NCBI GenBank assembly: GCA_963675945.1 | Contig: OY780932.1 | Coordinates: 2,604,001 to 2,668,000 of the forward strand | DNA: 64,000 nucleotides | Direction: 5' to 3' | Origin: G963556115 sp963675945 | GTDB taxonomy: Bacteria; Planctomycetota; SZUA-567 | In this document: in pieces, positions 8,137 through 15,774 of the stretch | Layout of the letters: each line of letters opens with the position of its first letter | How positions within the stretch are numbered: the first letter of the stretch is position 1 | Program-made: the position numbers and the translations under genes | The notes under the pieces: generated by a model | The model's input: only the letters and a program-made list of their open reading frames with translations | Databases searched by the model: none | Told to the model about the DNA's origin: nothing

Positions 8137-9639
8137 CTATATGGCGCAGTGCAGAATGTCTTCCTGGGTAATGTTAGCGTTGGTAAACTCACCCCTAATT
8201 CTGCCGCCACCGATAACAATAATACGATCACTCATCCCCAAGATCTCCGGCATCTCCGAGGAGATCATGATGATGCCCATACCCTTCTCGGCCAGATCGC
8301 ACATAATGCTGTGAATCTCTGATTTGGCTCCGATATCAATGCCTCGGGTTGGTTCGTCGATGATCAGCAGAGTAGGTTCCTTGAGCAGCCCTTTGCTGAG
8401 TACAACCTTCTGCTGATTGCCGCCGCTGAGATTTTCGACCTTCTGGTTTATACTTGGGGTTTTAACCTTGAGACGCTCTGAGATACGGCGAGTCTCTTCC
8501 TTCTCATAGTGCTGATCCAAGAAGTAATGACGGGTAAAATCTGCCAGGTGCGGGAGGCTGATATTCTCACGAATGGATCTGCCCATCACCAGTCCTATAC
8601 CTTTGCGGTCTTCACTGGCAAAGGCAATATTATGCTGTATCGCATCCTGCGGGTGCCGTATCTTTATCTCCTTGCCGTTGAGCAAGATTGTGCCCGACGT
8701 CAGCGGATCTAGGCCGAAGATAGACTGTACAATCTCACTCCTGCCGGCGCCTACCAGACCGGCGATGCCGAGGATCTCACCAGCGCGAACAGAGAATGAA
8801 ATGTCGGAAAAGACACCGGTTCGGCAGAGATTTTTGACTTCAAATATCGGCTCGCCGATAGCAACCTGACGTTTGGGGAAGAGTTGACTTATAGTGCGCC
8901 CGACCATCATGTTTACTAATTCGTCCCGGGTGAGATTCTTGGCGGTTCGCGTGCCGACATATTCACCATCACGGAGAATCGAGACCCGGTCGCTGAGCTC
9001 AAGCACCTCCTCCAGACGGTGAGAGATGTAGATTATCGCTACCCCTGCGGCTTTTAGCTCGGCAATGATCTTGAAGAGTTGCTGACTCTCCTCTTCGCTG
9101 AGGGAGGAGGTCGGTTCATCCATAATAATTACCTTTGCCTGCTGGAAGACTGCTTTGATTATTTCTATCATCTGCCGATGGGCGACACTGAGATGTTTGA
9201 TTTTCTCCGTGGCTTTATAGGGAAGAGAAAATTTATCGAGCAGCGCTTGGCTCTGCCGGAGTTGTTCCTGTTGGTTGAAGAAGAAATCGGTCATAAGTGA
9301 GAGTTCGCGCCCAATAAATATGTTGTCGCTTATACTCATTTCTGGGATCGAATTCAACTCCTGATGTATCATGGAGATGCCGAGTTTGATGGCTTCGCTG
9401 GGGCTGTTGATGCTGATATCCTCCGAACGGTAAATAATCTGACCTTCATCCTTCTGGTGAATACCCTGTATGATCTTCATTAGTGTTGACTTGCCAGCAC
9501 CGTTTTCACCGACGAGGGAATGCACCTCGGCCGGATAAATATCCAGATCAATATTGGTGAGAGCTCTTACCCCGGGAAAACTCTTGCTGATGCCACGCAG
9601 GCTCAATATAGGCTGAGTTGTATCTTCTGGTGTGGTCAT
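8137..9639 (-). CDS. Sugar ABC transporter ATP-binding protein (RbsA-like), two ABC domains
   Basis: Two ABC domains lie in tandem within 500 residues, as in RbsA, MglA and XylG. The first has GENGAGKST (Walker A), a variant signature LSVAHRQ and VIIMDEPTSSL. The second has a degenerate Walker A (GLVGAGRSE), a classic LSGGNQQK signature and LLIIDEPTRGIDIG. This asymmetry is normal for the family. The ATG at 9639 overlaps the stop of the cupin gene by one base (TAATG), so translation is probably coupled. Confidence 0.93.
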   Translation of the reverse strand: MTTPEDTTQPILSLRGISKSFPGVRALTNIDLDIYPAEVHSLVGENGAGKSTLMKIIQGIHQKDEGQIIYRSEDISINSPSEAIKLGISMIHQELNSIPEMSISDNIFIGRELSLMTDFFFNQQEQLRQSQALLDKFSLPYKATEKIKHLSVAHRQMIEIIKAVFQQAKVIIMDEPTSSLSEEESQQLFKIIAELKAAGVAIIYISHRLEEVLELSDRVSILRDGEYVGTRTAKNLTRDELVNMMVGRTISQLFPKRQVAIGEPIFEVKNLCRTGVFSDISFSVRAGEILGIAGLVGAGRSEIVQSIFGLDPLTSGTILLNGKEIKIRHPQDAIQHNIAFASEDRKGIGLVMGRSIRENISLPHLADFTRHYFLDQHYEKEETRRISERLKVKTPSINQKVENLSGGNQQKVVLSKGLLKEPTLLIIDEPTRGIDIGAKSEIHSIMCDLAEKGMGIIMISSEMPEILGMSDRIIVIGGGRIRGEFTNANITQEDILHCAI

Positions 9640-10850
9640 TATTGTCTGTAAACTCCTAAATCAGGGTTTTCCGGTCCGAAGTGTTTGAGCATTACGAGTG
9701 GCTCACTCTGAGAATAATTTTTGATTCTGACACCGTCCTTGGCAGTGCACTCAGGAACAAAGTATTCGTCATAGCTTTCCTGAGTGAAGCGTAGGAGGGT
9801 AGGGGTTTCCAGTGGCTGTTCGTTGATGCTGCCGTAACCTTGCAGTAAGATAAGTCCATAGGCTGCGTTATCGGTTATGGTTACTTCTTGCTCCGGATAA
9901 ATTGTGAGCTCGGTAGCACTGCACGCCCAAGACTTATAGCAGATCCAGTTCTCTGTATAATCACTGGAGTCAGAATTTAAATTACAGCCTTTAGGCTTTG
10001 GAGCCATAAAACGGTTTTCAAAGAAATACGGATCAGTATTGAGTTCCCAGTCGATTACGTCTACCAGATAGTCGTAGTCTCCGAGTTTGTTGACTGGGGT
10101 ATTACTCCAGAGCAGATCCTTGCTTACTGCGTGCTCCTTGTAGAGAACTGATTCGTACATGGCGTAAATGTCAGAGGCGAACTGCGGTTCATATGTACAG
10201 AGGCTGCCCGGGGCATGAAGAGTGCCTGGAGGTACATCCCAGCCGGTTCCTGGAACCAGCTTGAAGGCGCGTGCCAGTCTGGTGATTCTATTGTCACCTT
10301 TGACAAAATCCTTGAGAGCATCCCGTACCTCTTCTTTGGTGGTTTTGGGGTTGAGGCCGAAGAAGGTGAAAGGGAATTCTCCGCCGTGGTTATTGACCTG
10401 AGCCGGGAAGAAGTACATCTCGGGTTTGCCTTCCATACCTACTTTATTTGCGTGTTCATCCCGGTGGTGGATATGGAAGGGTAGGGGACCCTCATTATCA
10501 AAGAACTTTGAGAACATCGGCCATTTGCCGTATTCACTCCAGAGCCGTGAACCAATTATCTCATCTTGGAACAGGTCTATCGCTTCCAGCAAGGTGACTT
10601 TTCCGCCGTCTTCGAGAATGATATAACTCAAGCCCTCATTTTCCGGGGTATTCTCGCCATTGTCGGCATGGGTAGTTGAGGCGAACCAGCGTTCATCTAT
10701 TCCTCCACGCTCCAGACCCAGGTAGTAATAATCGTCTGGGTGGAGTTTGATGCGCTTGCCGGGGCGGCAGAATGAACGGGGAACCCAGGTTGGCAGTAAA
10801 CGGAGTAAGCCATTGTTTTTTTCTAAAGTAGTTGTAAGCCTATTCTTCAT
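9639..10850 (-). CDS. Cupin-fold sugar (phosphate) isomerase-like protein
   Basis: The 403-residue protein carries a type I phosphomannose-isomerase-like metal site, with HIHHRDEHA near residue 122-130 and then GKPEMYFFPAQ; the pattern of H-x-H, a later E and a H later in VPPGTLHAPG matches the cupin metal ligands. Such enzymes isomerise mannose/fructose 6-phosphate or related sugars. It leads the sugar-uptake operon and overlaps rbsA by a base, so it likely acts on the imported sugar or its phosphate. The ATG at 10850 follows AGGAGAG. The exact substrate is unknown; it is longer and divergent from ManA. Confidence 0.65.
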   Translation of the reverse strand: MKNRLTTTLEKNNGLLRLLPTWVPRSFCRPGKRIKLHPDDYYYLGLERGGIDERWFASTTHADNGENTPENEGLSYIILEDGGKVTLLEAIDLFQDEIIGSRLWSEYGKWPMFSKFFDNEGPLPFHIHHRDEHANKVGMEGKPEMYFFPAQVNNHGGEFPFTFFGLNPKTTKEEVRDALKDFVKGDNRITRLARAFKLVPGTGWDVPPGTLHAPGSLCTYEPQFASDIYAMYESVLYKEHAVSKDLLWSNTPVNKLGDYDYLVDVIDWELNTDPYFFENRFMAPKPKGCNLNSDSSDYTENWICYKSWACSATELTIYPEQEVTITDNAAYGLILLQGYGSINEQPLETPTLLRFTQESYDEYFVPECTAKDGVRIKNYSQSEPLVMLKHFGPENPDLGVYRQ

Positions 10851-10988
10851 GATCTCTCCTAATAATTATGTTTGCGATATGCGAGTACTATACTCGTGGT
10901 ATGTTTTTAGGGTATTTTGGTTGGGGCTGATGTTCTTTGATGTTCGTTATTACCTGCCCGGAGGCAGAGATTATGTCTATAATTATCG

Positions 10989-11002
10989 TGAAAACGTTTT
11001 CA
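10989..11002. promoter_or_regulatory. LacI-family operator before the sugar operon
   Basis: TGAAAACGTTTTCA is a perfect 14-base palindrome with the central CG typical of LacI/PurR/CcpA-type sites. It sits 139 bases upstream of the cupin gene start, between it and the LacI-family gene. The same half-site occurs twice upstream of the regulator (12021-12042). Confidence 0.75.
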
Positions 11003-11011
11003 TAAATAGCT

Positions 11012-12004
11012 TTAGATTGTCGTTTCACGGGGGATAAGAGTAGGCTCCAAGATTATGTGTTTATCTTTGAGACCAGTATTTGTTCGCTGTAGATCCAATA
11101 GATCGAAGGCTATTTGTGCAAGTTTCTCATAAGGCTGATCAATGGTTGACATCGCTGGGTAACAGATCCGGGTATACTCAATATTATCCATGCCCAGAAG
11201 CTTTACATCATCTGGTACTGTATGACCAGTGCGGAGATACTTTGACATAGCCCCCAGCGCAATCAGATCGTTCTGTCCCCAGATACCGTCGAGTTCGAGC
11301 GAATTTGCTAGATAATACTCTGCGCCTCTGGTTCCGGTCTCGCTGTCAAATTTGCCGGAAAATATATATTCTTCCGGGATTTCATAGCCAAGTTTTAGGA
11401 GTTTGTCCTTGAAGCCATCCAGGCGATCCCGGCAGAGGCTGATACTCTTGTCGCCGGTGATGGTACCGATTTTACGACAGCCACGATCCCAGAGATGTTG
11501 AGCCGCTAGTTCGCCAGCGGCGTAATTATCCAGAACTATATTGGGGATACGCTCGTGCTTGAGCACGCGATCGATTATTACTGTGGGTGTTGACTGTTTG
11601 TCGATCATGTGCATGACTTTGCTGTTATCTGAAACCCGAGAAAAGATGATCCCGTCGATGTTGCGCCGGAGCATGGATTCAATTATCTCGGTCTCGTAGT
11701 CTAGGTTATCCTGGGTGTTTGCAATGAGCAGGCCAAGGTTGCGGCTGGTGGCGACCTTCTCCATAAAGCTAATGACCTTGGCAAAGGCAGATTCTTCAAA
11801 GAGCGGAACGATAAGTCCTATGAGTCGAGTGTTCTTGGAGCGAAGTCCCTGGGCAACAAGATTTGGCTTGTAGCCAATTTGGCTAATCGCATCTTTGACT
11901 TTTTTCTCAGTCTCTTCGTTGACCGGGGTGTTACCGCTGAGTACCCGTGAAACAGTTGAGATGGAAACTCCGGCGAGTGCTGCCACGTCTTTGATTGAAG
12001 CCAT
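11012..12004 (-). CDS. LacI-family transcriptional regulator
   Basis: Residues 2-25 (ASIKDVAALAGVSISTVSRVL) form the LacI helix-turn-helix, followed by the hinge helix motif GYKPNLVAQGLRS. The remainder is a periplasmic-binding-protein-like effector domain, with GLIVPLFEESAF, DGIIFSRV, DNYAAGELA and GIWGQNDLIALGA. It probably senses the sugar handled by the operon lying just downstream on the same strand. Its own upstream region has two copies of the TGAAAACGAT half-site, suggesting autoregulation. The ATG at 12004 has only a weak ribosome binding site (AAGGATAAGTA). Confidence 0.93.
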   Translation of the reverse strand: MASIKDVAALAGVSISTVSRVLSGNTPVNEETEKKVKDAISQIGYKPNLVAQGLRSKNTRLIGLIVPLFEESAFAKVISFMEKVATSRNLGLLIANTQDNLDYETEIIESMLRRNIDGIIFSRVSDNSKVMHMIDKQSTPTVIIDRVLKHERIPNIVLDNYAAGELAAQHLWDRGCRKIGTITGDKSISLCRDRLDGFKDKLLKLGYEIPEEYIFSGKFDSETGTRGAEYYLANSLELDGIWGQNDLIALGAMSKYLRTGHTVPDDVKLLGMDNIEYTRICYPAMSTIDQPYEKLAQIAFDLLDLQRTNTGLKDKHIILEPTLIPRETTI

Positions 12005-12020
12005 TACTTATCCTTATAAA

Positions 12021-12042
12021 ATCGTTTTCACAATCGTTTTCA
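12021..12042. promoter_or_regulatory. Tandem LacI-type half-sites upstream of the regulator
   Basis: On the minus strand TGAAAACGAT occurs at 12042-12033 and again at 12030-12021, a direct repeat with a 12-base period. It equals the left half of the operator at 10989-11002. It lies 17-38 bases before the regulator start, right for autoregulation. Confidence 0.6.
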
Positions 12043-12363
12043 TACTTTTATTATATGACGTTTATTTGCTTAGTCAAATTTATGAATAGTTTTTTTTATA
12101 ATTTTTTTTCCCCTATGTTTTAGTAGATTCTATTTAGGGGAATGGGCGGGGAGTTAATTGTAGTGTGATTTGAATTTGAGTATATTTGTCTAGCAATGAG
12201 AATTAGTTGAATAGGATGCAAACACAGGGGGCATTCAATGATATATTTTATACTAGTTCGTTTCCGTAATTGCAGATGTCTTTAAGTATTAAATTAAATT
12301 CGGGTGTGAAGTGCAGTGGCGGGATTTGGTAGCTGGGTTGAAAGTTAAATTTGAAATATAATT
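12043..12363. other. Intergenic region upstream of the LacI-type gene
   Basis: This AT-rich stretch lies between the regulator's operator-like sites and the end of the ACT-protein gene. It has T-rich tracts near 12090-12115 but no open frame or hairpin I would call. It should hold the regulator's promoter. Confidence 0.4.
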
Positions 12364-12744
12364 TCAGATAATTTTGTAGCCTGCGGCGCTGAGAGCCTGG
12401 CAGCCTTGTTCAAGGTCTGTGGCTTTGATGAGGATATAATCGGTATCGAAGGTGGAGATGGCAAATATGCTGATGTCGGAGGCAGCCAGGTAACCGGATA
12501 ACCCCGCGAGTATTCCGGTTAGGGCGAAATCAAGCGGGCCGAGAACTTCCAGCGAGCACCATCCGGGTTCAGACTTGCTGGCGCTGAGTGGAACGCTATT
12601 GGGGCAGACAATTGAGAGTTCACTTGGGGTGCGGGTAATGCTATAGAAGGTGGAGGTAAATACTGATTGTGGTATTTGGGCGCTTGGAGCAAGGCGGTGA
12701 ATCGTCAGTTCTGCGTTATGTCTTTTCAGAGTAAGTATGGGCAT
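12364..12744 (-). CDS. ACT-domain protein (CASTOR/ACT_7 type)
   Basis: The C-terminal ~65 residues carry the pattern of small two-ACT proteins: GPLDFALTGILAGLSGYLAASDISIFAISTFDTDYILIK. In these proteins the pair of ACT folds is thought to bind an amino acid. The 126-residue length is usual for the family. It is a single gene, divergent from nadA with 169 bases between the starts. No clear ribosome binding site is seen. The ligand is unknown. Confidence 0.75.
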   Translation of the reverse strand: MPILTLKRHNAELTIHRLAPSAQIPQSVFTSTFYSITRTPSELSIVCPNSVPLSASKSEPGWCSLEVLGPLDFALTGILAGLSGYLAASDISIFAISTFDTDYILIKATDLEQGCQALSAAGYKII

Positions 12745-12913
12745 AATTAGCTGCTTATTTTAATATTGACCGTATGGTAAAATCTAGCTGCGTGAAAACT
12801 TGTATTGACTCATGCAAGCTGCACAATATAATATAACATATTATATATACTATGTATTCACAAAAATTATTATTACAGAAAAATATAAAAACTATAGAAG
12901 GTATAACCTTATC

Positions 12914-13831
12914 ATGAATGATGAAATAATTGAGCGTATCGCTGAAATTAAAGCAGAGAAGAATGCTGTTCTTATGGTACATAATTATCAGAACGCCGAA
13001 GTTCAGGATCTGGCAGATTATCTGGGTGACAGCCTGGGGCTGGCGCAGATTGCCACCCAGACGGATGCGGCGGTAATTGTCTCCTGTGGGGTGTATTTTA
13101 TGGCTGAGACGGCTTCGATGCTCTGTCAGGAGAAGACGGTTCTGATCCCTGATGCTAATGCTGGATGTGACATGGCGAATATGATAACCCCGTTTGAACT
13201 CTCTGAGCTCAAGCAGAAGCACCCGGAGGCGGTAGTCGTGACCTATGTCAACAGTACGGCAGAGATCAAGGCGATGAGCGATATTTGTTGCACTTCGGCC
13301 AATGCGGTAAAGGTGGTCGCCTCTATTCCTCAGGAAAAAGAGGTCATCTTTATCCCGGATAGAAATCTGGGGCGGTACGTGGCAAGCTGCTTGAACAGGG
13401 ATAATATAATATTTTATGATCAGGGGTATTGCCCGGTTCATGACCGGATGCTGCTGCAGTACGCGGTACGTGCCAAGCATGAGTATCCGACCGCCAAGCT
13501 GGTACTCCATCCCGAAGCGCGACTTGAGGTCTTGAATATTGCCGATATGGTCGGAAGCACTACCGGTATACTTGAATACTGTCGGGAGTCGTTGGCGCGT
13601 GAGTTTATAATCGGTACTGAAATAGGTATCTTGCACCGGCTGCGCAAGGAGAATCCGGGTAAAAAGTTTTATCCGCTGTTGCCGATAGCGGATTGTCCGT
13701 CGATGAAGCTGGCGACGCCTGCTAAGATACTTCGTTGTCTGGAGAATATGGAGGTAGAGGTGCGGGTTGATCCGGATACGGCCAAACGTGGGGTGAGGGC
13801 GATTGAAAGGATGCTGGAGGTGAGCAAGTGA
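12914..13831 (+). CDS. nadA: Quinolinate synthase A
   Basis: NadA condenses iminoaspartate with DHAP to make quinolinate, the precursor of NAD, using an oxygen-sensitive [4Fe-4S] cluster. The three expected cluster cysteines are visible in SCGVYFMAET, DICCTSANA and ADCPSMK, together with MVHNYQ, YVNSTAE, PDRNLG, HPEA and GTEIG. The ATG at 12914 fits the family N terminus; an upstream in-frame codon at 12812 would add an AT-rich nonsense extension. The stop overlaps the yggS start by 4 bases. NadB and NadC are not in the window; nadD is at 26420. Confidence 0.95.
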   Translation: MNDEIIERIAEIKAEKNAVLMVHNYQNAEVQDLADYLGDSLGLAQIATQTDAAVIVSCGVYFMAETASMLCQEKTVLIPDANAGCDMANMITPFELSELKQKHPEAVVVTYVNSTAEIKAMSDICCTSANAVKVVASIPQEKEVIFIPDRNLGRYVASCLNRDNIIFYDQGYCPVHDRMLLQYAVRAKHEYPTAKLVLHPEARLEVLNIADMVGSTTGILEYCRESLAREFIIGTEIGILHRLRKENPGKKFYPLLPIADCPSMKLATPAKILRCLENMEVEVRVDPDTAKRGVRAIERMLEVSK

Positions 13832-14490
13832 GTAACATTGCACAGAATCTTGAACGGGTGAGAGATAATATTGCGACGACGTGCCGGCGTTGCGGGCGGG
13901 ATAGCTCAGAGGTGCGGCTGGTGGCGGTGACCAAGACGGTGGGAGAAGCAGAGATCAGGGAATTGTACCGTCTGGGTGTGCGTGATTTTGGCGAGAATCG
14001 GGTCGAGGTTCTGCTGCCCAAACTGGAGCAGTTGTCTGATCTTGAGGGGGTGCGGTGGCATTTTATTGGTCATCTTCAACGTAATAAGGCGAAAAAAATA
14101 TTAGCACCGGTTGCGGCGATACATAGTGTGGAGTCTGCCGGGTTATTGAGTATTATCGCCGGGAGCGAGTATACCCCTGAGGTGTTTATTGAGGTAAGCA
14201 TCAGTGGTGAGGAGAATAAGTACGGACTTGCGCCTCAGTTGGTGCCGGCGTTGATTGCCGAGTATAAGTCTAAAGTGAAACTCGTCGGTATGATGACGAT
14301 GGCGCCATTTGAGGTTGCGGAAACGGAAGTACGTGGCGTATTTGCTGGACTTAGGGAGTTGCGTGATGAAATGGCTGCCAGGTTTGAACTTGAGTTGCCT
14401 TATCTCTCTATGGGAATGAGTAATGATTATATTGTGGCAATTGAAGAAGGAGCGACTCACATCCGGGTTGGTAGTGAGCTCTTTAGATAG
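13828..14490 (+). CDS. YggS/PLPBP family pyridoxal phosphate homeostasis protein
   Basis: This is a single TIM-barrel protein of 220 residues. The PLP-binding lysine lies in LVAVTKT (about residue 36), followed by FGENRVE, WHFIGHLQRNK, SISGEENKYG, MTMAPF, LSMGMSNDY and HIRVGSELF. The family binds PLP without a known catalytic reaction and balances PLP and amino-acid pools. It starts with GTG at 13828, overlapping nadA by 4 bases, with GGAGG upstream. It lies 39 bases before proC, as in many bacteria. Confidence 0.93.
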   Translation: MSNIAQNLERVRDNIATTCRRCGRDSSEVRLVAVTKTVGEAEIRELYRLGVRDFGENRVEVLLPKLEQLSDLEGVRWHFIGHLQRNKAKKILAPVAAIHSVESAGLLSIIAGSEYTPEVFIEVSISGEENKYGLAPQLVPALIAEYKSKVKLVGMMTMAPFEVAETEVRGVFAGLRELRDEMAARFELELPYLSMGMSNDYIVAIEEGATHIRVGSELFR

Positions 14491-14529
14491 GTCCTTGCGT
14501 AAAAATTAACAGGTGATGGGGATAGACAA

Positions 14530-15339
14530 ATGTATGATGGAAAGATAGTAGGGGTAATCGGGGCTGGGAATATGGCAGAGGCGCTGATTAGCGGCGTAAT
14601 CAAGGCCGGTCTCGTTGCTGCTGATAATATTATTGCTTGTGATGTCTCTCTGGAACGGCGTGAGGTATTTGCCGGTATGGGGTGTAAGGTTACGGCAAAT
14701 GTAGATGAACTACTGGTGGCTGATATTGTCCTGCTGGGGGTAAAACCCCAAGTTGTCAGTTCTGTACTTGCAGAGATTGGGGCGCGGTTTACCGCTGATC
14801 AGCTTTTGATCTCTATCGCTGCCGGAGTGACTATCGAGACGTTACAGAGTTTGGCGCCGGCAGTGCGGGTGATTCGCGTGATGCCGAATACGCCAATGCT
14901 GGTTGGAGCCGGCGTGAGCGGGGTGGCTCGAGGTAATAGCGCGAAGAGCTCTGATGTAGCGATGGCGCTGGAGATGTGTGCTTCCGCGGGTGATGCGTAT
15001 GAGGTGGCGGAGAGCCAGTTGGATGCGGTAACCGGTCTCTCTGGAAGTGGGCCGGCATATCTGTTTTACTTTACGGAGTGTCTGATCGAGGCGGGAATAC
15101 ATGTGGGGCTGCCACCGGAATTAGCGGAGAAGATGGCGTGTAAGACGGTAATTGGAGCGGCAAAGCTGATGGCTCAGAGCGGTGAGAGCCCGAAGGCTTT
15201 GCGCAAGAAGGTAACCAGCCCCAATGGCACCACCGAGGCTGCGATCAAGGTAAAGCATGAGAAGGGTTTTGCGAAGGTGGTGATTAACGCCGTTGAGCGT
15301 GCAAAAGAACGTAGCGAAGAGTTGGCACGTGGAGAGTAG
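14530..15339 (+). CDS. proC: Pyrroline-5-carboxylate reductase
   Basis: ProC reduces 1-pyrroline-5-carboxylate to proline with NAD(P)H. The N terminus has the dinucleotide fold GVIGAGNMAEAL, followed by LLGVKPQ, VIRVMPNTPMLVGAG, LSGSGPAYLFYF and VTSPNGTTEAA, all of them ProC marks. The length of 269 is normal. It starts at the ATG at 14530 with GGGGA upstream. The order yggS, proC, DUF167 suggests one operon. Confidence 0.97.
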   Translation: MYDGKIVGVIGAGNMAEALISGVIKAGLVAADNIIACDVSLERREVFAGMGCKVTANVDELLVADIVLLGVKPQVVSSVLAEIGARFTADQLLISIAAGVTIETLQSLAPAVRVIRVMPNTPMLVGAGVSGVARGNSAKSSDVAMALEMCASAGDAYEVAESQLDAVTGLSGSGPAYLFYFTECLIEAGIHVGLPPELAEKMACKTVIGAAKLMAQSGESPKALRKKVTSPNGTTEAAIKVKHEKGFAKVVINAVERAKERSEELARGE

Positions 15340-15342
15340 ATC

Positions 15343-15660
15343 TTGACGAAATCTGAATATGCTCAACTCAAGCTTGAAGAGATGGCTAACGGTGTTATCC
15401 TGCCGGTTAGAGCTAAACCGGCGGCGCGGCAGAATAGTATTACCGGCGTCTTCAACGGGGCGCTCAAAGTATCGGTGACTACTGCACCGGAGAAGGGCAA
15501 AGCCAATAAAGCTATTCTCAAACTCCTCTCTAAGGAGTTAGGTATTCCTGCAAAATTAATCTCTTTGCACTCCGGGGAGACCTCGGGAGAGAAGAAGTTC
15601 TTTATCTGCGCGCATACTCTGGAAGATGTTCAGAGTATAATTTTGAGTAGATTAAGTTGA
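15343..15660 (+). CDS. DUF167/YggU family protein
   Basis: The motifs VRAKPAARQNSITG, LKVSVTTAPEKGKANKAILKLL and LHSGETSGEKKFFI identify the DUF167 (YggU) fold, a small alpha/beta protein of unknown function. It starts at TTG 15343, three bases after the proC stop; GGAGAG overlaps the end of proC. Its place after yggS-proC is common in many bacteria. The length of 105 includes a short N-terminal extension. Confidence 0.9.
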   Translation: MTKSEYAQLKLEEMANGVILPVRAKPAARQNSITGVFNGALKVSVTTAPEKGKANKAILKLLSKELGIPAKLISLHSGETSGEKKFFICAHTLEDVQSIILSRLS

Positions 15661-15774
15661 GACAGTTCCGGCAAAGGTTAGAAGGTCTATGTAAGGGTTC
15701 GAAAAATGTGAAACAGGCAGAATATTCTTGAGTGCTACCGCTATGATTTTTTGTAGTAAAGTGAAGGGGGTATT

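Noticed and set aside
12755..13843. 362-codon open frame on the minus strand opposite nadA
   Set aside because: The plus strand carries a complete NadA with its cluster cysteines; the antisense frame is rich in His, Arg and Ile, as expected of a shadow, and has no known motif.
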